From Apostichopus japonicus (lineage: Eukaryota; Echinodermata; Holothuroidea; Aspidochirotida; Stichopodidae), in the NCBI RefSeq assembly GCF_037975245.1, contig NC_092579.1, positions 29,845,666 to 29,909,665 on the forward strand: a stretch of DNA of 64,000 nucleotides. Reading direction: 5' to 3'. Both the position numbers and the translations under genes were made by a program. The notes beneath the pieces were generated by a model, which was not told where the DNA came from, ran no database searches, and was given only the letters and a program-made list of their open reading frames with translations. Of this stretch, positions 13,419 through 25,000 are shown in pieces (within the stretch, counting starts at the first letter, position 1; the number at the start of each line of letters is the position of its first letter).

Positions 13419-16042
13419 TTATCTCCAGTTATTTGTACGCCAGCTGTGAGTTTTGTTGTGACCAAATCGATGGTAGCTGCTGCTGCTGCTATGCCTACGA
13501 TTCCAAAACTGCTAGGAGAGGGGAGAAAAATTGTATAGGAAGGAAATAAGTAGATGTTTTAGACTAGGTTTTGATCTTTTAATGATGGTTAGACTATCAG
13601 TATCTGAGCTCTTCCATTTATCTGGAACTTTTTGAGTTGGACATGACAAAGAGCGAGACAGATAATCTTTGGGTCTTTAGTTTGATATTTGGCACATCGT
13701 TCCCTCGAGACTTAAACCGAGGCAGAAAATAAAAGCAGCTGTCTTCATTCCCAAACCAAATTTTCATCCCTATGGGTAAATCCATCCAACAGACAAAAGC
13801 ACAAACCTACCTATGGCTTTCCAACCAATGAAACTCTTGAATAGAAATGTCCTACTTAGTCTAGAGTGTTTTGTATTTCCTTTTTCTTTTTTTCAAGGAT
13901 AACCAATCAGCTATCACCTCCTCTTATCGAAATTTATCATAACTAAGCGCGAAAAACTGTTAACAAATAGTTTATCTACTTCAAAAAGCTCAATATATGA
14001 GAGTTGGAGGGCCTCATATTCCAATCCTAGCAGGATCTTATTCAGAGGGCAAACTGGAAGGGAGGAAAATAGGCTAACAATGCATTAGAAAAGAGACAAC
14101 TGAGTGAGAACCAATAAACAAAGACTGCAGTATAACTAGACAGACCAAAGGCGGAGGAGATAAACTGTCCAAAGGTGTGGAATAAATTAAATAATTCATG
14201 ATCCTTCTTGTATAATTGATATCATTATCTCAGATGCATATTCATACTTACAGGCGACCTGCCTTTGTTCTTGCTGCTCTGATAGTGCTGAAATGGGTTA
14301 CCATGGTAACCTCTGCCATACCTGTCTGTGTCATCTTCTGGCTTCTTTTTAATCTTCTTGACCTGGAAAAAAGAAAGAAAAAAAATCTTTTTAGAGCACG
14401 GTCTGTTTCGAACTCATCGATACCCGGTCTACTGCAAATTAAGCTCACGACTTGTTTGGTAAATTTTCGTATTCTTGGATTTGATTTGGAATTTCAAAGT
14501 GAGCATCAAGTTGTTGGTTGCAAAATATCCTTGCAATGAAAGACTCTCCCACCTTTATCGTGTACTATTTAGAAGTCACTACTAGCTCGCATGAGAGATG
14601 ATGAGACCATTTATAAATCTCAGTGAAAATCTGCTAATGAGACTAGATCTGCTAAATAACAGACAGGTACATTACCAACACAACACTGCACCATTAAACT
14701 GCAGGTACTGATTGGAAATTTCCCCCGACCAAAAACCGTTCGATTTTTCCTCAAGTTTAACAAACCTATAAACATCGATGCAAGTAATTTACTTTTGGGA
14801 ATATATATTGCTTCACCTAACTTACTATCAATAGCAAAGAATGAAACATTAAATACCATAAACTAAAAACACTTGTTTTCTACAGGTACAACAGAAATAC
14901 TCATTTTGTACACCTCCAGTCGATAACCCAATTAAATATTGTCCCTCAACTCCGTAACATCTGGTAGTGCTGTGTCAATGCGATAAATCTGATAAAGTCC
15001 CATCTTGTTACTACAGAAGAGTTTGATTTTGTTGCAATGACGCACCTTGCCGCTGTCAAATTCCTCATTGTAGCTGTCCCTCTGCTTGGCTAGCCGAGAG
15101 TCCCTCTCTGCCTCTTCATCGACCAGGCTCTTTCCTCCGCCCCAGGATTGTACTGAGGAGAAACAAGCAAAATAAAATAAAACTGTTAGCAAACTGCTTA
15201 TCCACTAGAGAGCCTGTGTAAGAGAATGTGTAAAAGTAAGTTGGCCTGACGTTTCGATCCTAGCAGGATCTTCTTCAGAGGCTAAATGACAAGTAACAGT
15301 AACAGAAGGGACAAAAACACGCACAGAATACAGACAGGTTAATGAGAAACAAGCAAGATAGATTATGTTCGCAAGATCCCACTCTCTCGCTTTTATAACA
15401 CTGTACATACCGTTCAACTTCTAGAATAAGATTTATCCAATTAACTGGAAATGTTGACAAGACAAAATTAAACTACAAAATGATTCATACTTTTCTAAGC
15501 AATATAACTTTTAGCTGTCGATAACATTTCTATATTTGTCTGACAAGACCTAAGTCACCGACCGGATGAAAGAGATTTTGTCCCAAATTAGCAGAATTTA
15601 TCACACAACTAATTTCTCAATCACCAATCACCCTGCATAATATCAAAATCATGAACCTATCGTTGTTATATGTCCATCGATTGCATTTAAACTGACCTAT
15701 TCAACAGAAAATAGTGACCTAAATCTCAATCTGATCATTTTTATGCACTTTAATATTGTTTGAAATCAAGTATCTCTTTATTCATATATTAAGTCTAGTG
15801 TTGGGGAGTATTCTGACTTCAAGCTTCACGTACAGAATTAACTCTTCCCAGATTGCGGTCATCCAAGATCTACATACCTTGCGAACCGTAACCACCGAAG
15901 GAAGACTTTGTCAGGTGGCGTACGACATCGTCTGAGCCCTTCCAGCGTCCATCCCAGGACGAACTGCCGGTGGAGTTGTTTTTATCCTGGTGAGACTTTT
16001 TGTTTTTACCTTTGATATGGTGATCCCAGCTTTGCTCTTGTA
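13419..16042 (-). CDS. USP36: USP36 exons 11-14 (conserved C-terminal module)
   Basis: Exons 16042-15878, 15152-15046, 14362-14252 and 13511-13419. The joined segment shows [29 protein letters not shown], then [19 protein letters not shown] and QFWNRR before TAA. These parallel in order the human USP36 C-terminal blocks (TWDG, WDEEFDRGK, a KKIKK stretch, NAFQ, RRNFWS). Exon 13 was extended to the strong CGCCT|GTAAGT donor at 14251, because the internal GTATGG donor would lose the NPFQ block. Confidence 0.88.
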
Positions 16043-19000
16043 CTGTTGAAAGAATTATAAGTGATTACCCAACCATACTCAATATAAATTCTGACCTAAA
16101 CTTGTTCCATGGAGCACTGGGGATAACTTTTGACGTCAAGTTCCTCAATGAATCGGGACCAATTCTCGTTAATATTTTGAAACAATCACAGAAGGAAACA
16201 CAATTCCTTTGAAAGGGTATAAACAATGAAGGTCAAGAGGAATTTTGTTGAATAAACATACATGCAACTATGACTGTGGGTAAATAACAACCACCAAAAT
16301 GAACTTTGACCTTAGATTCTGGGGAAACAATCAAACTGGACAACCACCCAAAGATGATTATGTCAGTATTATCAAAAATTCATTAACCCATTATCTATGA
16401 GGCAATTTGCCAAAATTGAGAATAGAAACAGACAGACTGATAGAGAGATTAACCAACAGAGAGACCAATGAAAACAAAACATGGCTGCCTGAAGATGTCA
16501 AGAGCAAAATGCAACGAATATATGATAAATATCAATTACCAATTGATGACAATTTTTAACATACCATCTTTCCGACGCTTGTGGTATTGCTTGGCATCCC
16601 TGCTCTCGTCTCTGTCTTGGCCATTTTCCATCTCTCCGGGAGGGAAGTATTTTTGCTTTCTATGCGAGGAGTACCTTTCCTCATCCTCATCCTCCTCGCT
16701 ATCCTCCAGCAACATCTTTCTATCTCCATCCCTATCTTTCCTCTTCCTCTTCTTGGCCTTGTGATCCCCCGTCGCCCTTAACCTCGCCTTCCCCGCACCG
16801 TGGATGCGGTATCGATTCGAGTCCGTCGTCTTCGTATACTCTGTGCTTCCATCCGAGGAGTCGTCCTCGTCGCTGCTCTGGGGAGTTCTCCTGCCGTTCT
16901 GTTTGAAACTATCCAATTGAGAGTAGTCTTTCTTATCAGCTTTTGAATTCTTCTTCGAGGAGACGTTCTCTCTGTCGGAATCGCTGTCGATCGGCCTCTT
17001 CTCTCGATATCTTCCCATTTCCTTGCCTCTCTCCCAACTCTCTGTGATAACTTCCTTCTCATCAGGTCTACAGTCTTCCTCGGATTTATCCTCTTTATCG
17101 TCTCTCTGCTTTCGCTTACGTTTCCTCTTCTTCTTCTTCGAGGCAGAGTCCTCATCGTCGTGGCGATCCTCGGTGGCGACGACGTACCACTCGTAATCCT
17201 CACAGTTTGGTTGATTCTGTCTATCCTCGCTATCCGACAGCAACTTTTCTTTCTCGCTCTCGGAATCAATCTTCCGTTTCTTCCTTTTGTTCTTGTGCTT
17301 TGTTATTTTCTCTGTGACGAGTTCCTTTATCGCCGAGATCGTTGATTTCTTTCGTTGATGCGAAGTCGCACCGACGGGAGGTGTTACTCCGTCATCGTTC
17401 ACGCTGTTCGTAGTTTCATCTCTCTTAACGGTCTGCGGACCTAAACTTCCTGCATCTTCACTCTTGCCGGGCTTTCCAAAAGCTGTTGATGAGCTGGACC
17501 AATCGCTTTCTCTTTGCTGTTTCTTTTCCGCTGTTTGAGAATTTCCACCTCTGAAAGAATCGGGAGGATTTTTTACAGAACAGGGAACGGCCTCATTAAA
17601 ACCGTCCGGTGACTTTGCAGACAAATTTTTCATTTTGCTTTCAACCGAAGAGTGTTGGTTCAGACTTTGGCTTGATTCTGGTTCATTTATGATTTGCTCT
17701 TGGGTGTTTGAGCCACCCTTGACAGGGTCTTTCACTGAGGAAGCTTCAATTCTCGACTCCGGTCTGTCTCCCTCTTTGGTGACATCTTTGACAAACGACA
17801 GCTGTCGCATAGCCGGTGATTTCATCTCGCCCGGAGCACTCTTACCGATGACTGGAAAAGCTGCAGGTTTGTGCGAGCTCTTCCCTCCACCGTTGCTCTC
17901 CTTCCGAGACTTGCTTCGGGAGCTGTCCTTCTGTCTATCCGTGACGTTCCACTCCTGTGTGGAATTCGACGAGACGCTCCCTGTGCTGCTCTCCGAATTG
18001 ATGGAAGGGGATATGAGAGTGTCGGAATGGTTGACGTGCCAAGTGGAGGTGCTCTTGATCCGTTGAGCGTTACCGTTTGTCGTGATGGTCAGCTTGAGAG
18101 GTGAGTCGTGGCTCTGAATGGCGGTCAGGTCAGTACTATCTGCTAAAGAAGCTACGTTCGCATCCTCCTTGGCTTTTGCTTCCGCATCAGTGGTCGTCGT
18201 GGATGTGTCAGCGCTGGTGCTGGTGCAGGTGCTACCGCTGGCACCATTGCTACCACTGGTACTGGTGCTGGTGCTACCGCTGGTGCTACCACTGGTACTG
18301 GTGCTAGGCTGTCCAGAACCAGAAGACCTCGGCGCTTGCTGAGAAAGTCTCTTTGCCACGTCATCGTAATTTTCGTCAGAGTCGCTCTCCGAGCTGTCGT
18401 CGGCCGCGTACGGCACCAACCCCCCCTGGGGCGTGTCACCCCAGGCGTTCATTGCTTTCGGTTTCACCAGATGCTCCAGTTTAGTCTTCTGGCCTATTCT
18501 TTTGCCTTTATCACTGCCACCGCTTCTTCCACCACTCGGCGAGGGTTCTTGGTTTAACTCGCTCCGCATCTGCTGCTGTTTCTTCAGTGTTTGCAGAGTA
18601 CCGGCGACGCCCTGACTCTTGATTGAGAAGGAGAGTTTCTCCCGTTTCGACGGCAGAGGCGTTGCCTTGGAAGGAGCTTGAAAGGTACTGGACTTAAAGG
18701 GGGTAGTAGCGGTTTGAACAAAACTCTGGGGCTCCTTCTTAACCGGAGGCAAACTGGAACTAGGCGGGGCTGGCTTTGGAGAAGGCTTGACAGGTGGCTG
18801 AGGTCTCGGCGATGACTTTGGGGTCGTTACTGAAGACGTCTGGACTTCAGATTTCTTACCCATAAATCCGCCATTCTGGCTGTTAGCTAAACTCGGAGAT
18901 TTACCGGAAGTTTGGGGAAAGGGTCCAGATATTCTCGATTTAGGATTCTGCTTAGGCCCATTCTGAGAGAGAATAGAGGAAACGGCCGGTTACTTTTTTA

Positions 19001-22000
19001 AGTTACAAGTTTGATGGAGATTAATGGGTGCATTAACATCCATGTGAAAAGGGCAGTTCAGATTATCATACAAAGCTTACATTGGTAAATATAAATATGG
19101 CAAGATATATACATTGATACAAACACATCTTTACTCTCTCTACTCAAGTTTGTGCACTTGAGCAATACTGTACCAACCTAGCAGCCCTTAGTCTATTGTT
19201 TGTCACATGTTTGTGTCCCTCAAACTTAAAGCCATATATGAACCTAAGATGATTCTGCAGTTAGCAAACAAATTCCATGAATTTTCAAAGGGACCTTCTC
19301 GACAAACTCATAAGAGTTACAGACCCTTGTGATAAACTATGCTACATACAGCCATGTACTGCATAACAACAGATGGCAGTAAAAATGGAGAACTTTAATG
19401 GAATTTTGGAGGTATCTTCAGTCTAGTTAACCATTTTGCAGCACTTTTACAAGATCATGACAAAAGATGTTTCCCCTTGTGATCAGTTAGGTTTCATTCC
19501 ATGGGGTAACAAATTGTCTATTTACCCAGACTTTTTCATAATATTGTATTAATTTTTTCAGTGTGCATTTCCACATATTTAGACTAACTTTTATGCCCTT
19601 ATTGTTAAAAATCTCCATTTTCCACCTTTTCTACATTTGAGGGTTTCCGTAAATGCGGGAAAACCTTTAACTCACTTTGTGCCCTGAAGTGGACCCCTGA
19701 GGCTTTCTGATGTAAAACAGAAGATATGCATCCTGGTTCATCACTCGATTCAAACTGGCCTGACTGACATGGGCATCATTCATACAGTACCACATCTTGT
19801 TGGGGGCACGGACGAAACAGAAATAGTGGCCAGAGTTGCACGAGGCCCCTTGGTGGGTCAGTACTGCATATAGGTTATACAACACTGCTGGACCCTGTTG
19901 CAGGGAGATTCAAAAGTGACATAATTACAAATTCATCTGGTTTACAAGTCCTTTCGTCGAGGCATCGTTCGTTGTTTTCGGGGTACTCGTAAATCTCTTT
20001 TTTGTGATATTTAATATGGATGGAAATAGCAGAACTGTTACTGTACCTTGGTATCACTCATGTATGGACGAATATTTAGCGTTTCTGGATAGGATATATC
20101 CTTGTGGAGCTTGCCTGAACCAAACCTCTGGAAATCAAATCTGTAACCAACAAAATCATCATAATAAAAGTAAGCAAGGAAAAGTATGAAATATAAACTC
20201 CTGATTTTACTCGAAACTACTGCCGATAAACAATCGCTCTCAAACATTTCCAATTTTAACTTCAATGTTAACTTGAATTTTAATTGATTGAAAGACTCCT
20301 GCTTTCTTATATGCCCTACCCTCATCCCTTGAAATGTTCTCATCAGGATAAGGTAAATGGATGCTAAGTTGCAAATTTTACCTCACCAGCTAACTAACAA
20401 ACTCAGCTACAGAGATGTTTTGCCAGATTTCTCTAAATCAAACCTATTTCTCCATAGAAAACTTTGTTCTTGTTTTGTCTTTTCCTTCTTTTTTCCTTCT
20501 TTTGTTGTTGATGACTGTAAGGGGTGGGGGGGGGGGGGTTTCTGAGGTCCTCTTCTAGATTTTTCATGGAGCATAACTGAGTAACTTCCAAGCCACCTAT
20601 TCAATACCAATCCTTTAAAATTTTCCGAATAAGCAGTTAAATAAGGGAGTGATGTCCAAAGAATCACAAAATACCTCTCTGACTCTGAATATCGGCACTT
20701 TAATTCTTGGCCATTCACACTGTAGCTTAAATGTATAACTAAAGCCATGCAAGTGAATGAAATACTGTAAGCAGAAGATGGTCAACGCATTGACTTACTT
20801 CTTCAGGCATAATGTGAGCACGTTGGAAGACCGATGGATAGTAAACTTCTTCTGAGCTGTCACTTGTCGTTTGCACCTGTAAACGTATTATTTAGAAAGG
20901 GAACCTTTAACATGTTGTATAATTTACAGGTTAAAGACATTATCCCTTGTGCAAAATGTCTGTGTTGATTGTTAGCTGCCAGGCACAGCTTTAAATGCCC
21001 CCTCCCCTCTCCTCCCCCCCCCCCCCCCCCAATGACAGACATCTTCAAGAATAGGTCAGCAAAACTTAGGGTATAAAGACATGTTTAGATTATGAAACAA
21101 AAATTGTAAAGTAAAAAATTAATTTTGCAATATATCAATATGAGGGACAATTCAGTTTTCTTACCCACTGACAGTCTGTATGGTAAGATGAAAATGAAAC
21201 ATTACTTAAAAGTAATGATTAAATTTCTCTTACCCACTGACATTGTCTGTATGGTAAGATGAAACTGAAACATTACTTAACAGGAATGATTAAGTTTCAT
21301 CTTACCCACTGACATTGTCTGTATGGTAAGATGAAACTGAGACATTACTTAACAGTAATGATTAGGTTTCATCCCACCCACTGACATTGTCTGTATGGTA
21401 AGATGAAACTGAGACATTACTTAACAGTAATGATTAAGTTTCATCTTACCCACTGACATTGTCTGTATGGTAAGATGAAACTGAAACATTACTTAACAGT
21501 AATGATTAGGTTTCATCTTACCCACTGACATTGTCTGTATGGTAAGATGAAACTGAGACATTACTTAACAGTAATGATTAGGTTTCATCTTACCCACTGA
21601 CATTGTCTGTATGGTAAGATGAAACTGAAACATTACTTAACAGGAATGATTAAGTTTCATCTTACACACTGACATTGTCTGTATGGTAAGATGAAACTGA
21701 AACATTACTTAACAGGAATGATTAAGTTTCATCTTACCCACTGACATTGTCTGTATGGTAAGATGAAACTGAAACATTACTTAACAGGAATGATTAAGTT
21801 TCATCTTACCCACTGACATTGTCTGTATGGTAAGATGAAACTGAAACATTACTTAACAGTAATGATTAAATTTCTCTTACCCACTGACATTGTCTATATG
21901 GTAAGATGAAACTGAAACATTACTTAAGAGGAATGATTAAGTTTCATCTTACCCACTGACATTGTCTGTATGGTAAGATGAAACTGAGACATTACTTAAC

Positions 22001-25000
22001 AGTAATGATTAGGTTTCATCCCACCCACTGACATTGTCTGTATGGTAAGTTGAAACTGAAACATTACTTAACAGTAATGATTAAGTTTCATCTTACCCAC
22101 TGACATTGTCTGTATGGTAAGATGAAACTGAAACATTACTTAACAGTAATGATTAAATTTCTCTTACCCACTGACATTGTCTATATGGTAAGATGAAACT
22201 GAAACATTACTTAACAGTAATGATTAAATTTCTATTACCCACTGACATTGTCTGTATGGTAAGATGAAACTGAAACATTACTTAACAGTAATGATTAAGT
22301 TTCATCTTACCCACTGATATTTTCTGTATGGTAAGATGAAACTTAAACATTACTTAACAGTAATGTCACTGCTAACTTCCGTAAAGACAAAAATTACTAT
22401 AACAACAATCTTACTATCGTACTATAATCAAACTAGAATCATTCGTACCTTACAGTACTATAACAACAATCTTACTATCGTACTATAATCAATCTAGAAT
22501 AACTCGTACCTAACCGTACTATAACATCAAACATGAACAAAATGGCAGCACCATCTCATAAACTTTCAAGCCATGTTCTCTAAAAAAAAGAAAAGAAAAA
22601 AAAGAGGATTTTGAAGGATTTCCTCAGCCACTTCTACCACATAAAATTCAGATGGCGGTTTAGGTTTTGATTCTCCTTTGAGATGAGTCCATCTTTTTAC
22701 CGTTTCCGCTAATTAATCAGTCAGGCTGTGCAATAACTACTGGATATGATAACGAGTCCACAAGTTGATTGGACAAGCTCCACTCACCTTGCACACTTGT
22801 ACTTGTTGTCTCCATCTAACATCTCTGGTCGGATCAGCCGATCCAAAGCTTTGTTGACCGAAGGAACGTGCTGTGATTGGGAGATGGCATGCGATATTCA
22901 TCAAAATGAAAACAGTTGGAAGAGTAATAAATACCTTTATAATGAACTGTTATAAACTACCAGTTGCAGGGATGAACCAACCAAAAGCAAAACTAACTGG
23001 TAAATGTTTACTTGTTGTCTAATACCATATTTATTAATACTACCCTCTGTACATGCTATGGTAACGAATAATTCATTTGACACCACATGGTTATACTAGG
23101 ACTAGTATTCAGGTTTGAGAAAAAAAAAAACTATTTTTCCCTGCCTAAATATACATTTCTGAAGAGGACAGCATTTTCCTAAAAATGTTAGGCTTGCTGG
23201 CTGTCGAAGGGTTAATCCCTACTTTCACACACTGATCATGTTTCTCTCCACGCAATTAGGTTGGGCCAAGTGGGACCATTTCTAGCCAGTTTGGAATTCA
23301 TACATAAAGATTGTGGTCTCACCTTTATATCCAGTCCTATATCTAGGAAAGGGTCAAACGTATCCGAAATGGCTTGACACAACGAACACGTCACTCTGCT
23401 CCGGTAGTAACCACCAAAGATCTGATGAACAATGCTGGTCTCTTTACTAAACTTATCCAGCCTTAAAGAAAAGAAGAAACAAAAAAGTGGGTCTTTCAAT
23501 ATAAAGAAAAATCAAACATTTTGACATATGACATGAGATTAGTGAGTGCTTTCCTCTGTCTACACAGAAATAAGAGCTTGTGATCGTGGGGGAGCTCTCA
23601 ATATCTTGAATTCAAAAATATCTATATTACGACATTTGGACGCAGATGTTTCGATTGCAGATCAAGATTGAATGGAAGTTGATTCTAACAACAGATGGTC
23701 AATGTGAATCTTGTGGACTCGTTGCAAATCTAGAGTAATAATCGATTAAAAATACCGTTTCACGTCTAAGCTACGAACATTTAAGTGAAACAAAACATCA
23801 GAAATGTCTTGATTAGTGACCATTCTATTACCATATCATTGCTTAGTAAGTAACTACCGAAATGTATATACAACAACAACCACACTCCTTCGTCCCGGCG
23901 GTCAAATCCTGCTTTGAGCAATCCACAGAATAAAGACCAGGACAGGCCAAAGGATACTCACTTGTCATATCCGAATGTGCATGATCGCTGCATGGCTTCA
24001 ATGATGTAACGAAGGAACTCGTGGGCGTCCTCTTGCCTACCTAGATGCATATGTTTAGCTATATCTGAAGAGAGGATGCAAAGAACTCGTCAGAATTGTG
24101 AGATACTGTACTTACTCCTCCACTGATCTTAAAGCAATATTTAAGGAGGAAGGATCCATAGGACATGTCAGAATTTATAAAAGATGACTTTAAGCAGAAT
24201 GTCTTGATGTTCTAATTTAGAAACAAAAAAATTGAGTGTGGAGGACAAATTGTTTTCTTTTTTGAATAAATTCTAGTAACTCAACCATTTAACAATTTCT
24301 TTTAACTTTATTTTTCAACAGATCACCTCTGGTTGGCATTCAACACTACATCTCCAAAGTGAAATTTTCTGGGGGGGTGGGGGGTTAGGGGAAATATTTG
24401 GAGTTTTTTACTTTTCAACATCATTTGTGGGGCAATGTTTAAAGAAGTATAACAGAGGTCGACGACACCGGATTAAGAATAATTAGAAAATGATGATTGT
24501 CGGAACACAAAGCAGCTAGCGGAATGTTGAGATGGAGTTTTTTACTTTTCAACATCATTTGTGGGGCAATGTTTAAAGGAGTATAACAGAGGTCGACGAC
24601 ACCGGATTAAGAATAATTAGAAAATGATGATTGTCGGAACACAAAGCAGCTAGCGGAATGTTGAGATGTCAATGCATCCGACATAATAAAACCAGTACTG
24701 TAGAACACTTCCCACAGGGTTCACTCATGAGTGTTACAAGTTACATTTCATTTATCTTCACAATATAAATACAGAGAAGTTAACAGGGAAAATTGTGAAA
24801 GGAAGCACTCCAAAAAAAACCCAGAGGGCTTGTCTAGTAGAGCGCTCCCATAAGTAAATAGAGAGAACAATACAAGAAAACAGTCAAACATATCCACCCA
24901 CACACCCACCAACACATAAAACCCACCCACCCCACCACCCACAATACATATATATACACATATGCATACATACACAATTGAATACAAATACACACATGCA

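Noticed and set aside
16778-18439. Long frames opposite to or shifted from USP36 exon 10
   Set aside because: These are shadows of a biased coding exon. The USP36 frame is supported by splice sites and C-terminal homology.
21159-22365. CRISPR array interpretation of the 72-bp repeats
   Set aside because: Units are head-to-tail with no unique spacers, inside a eukaryotic intron.
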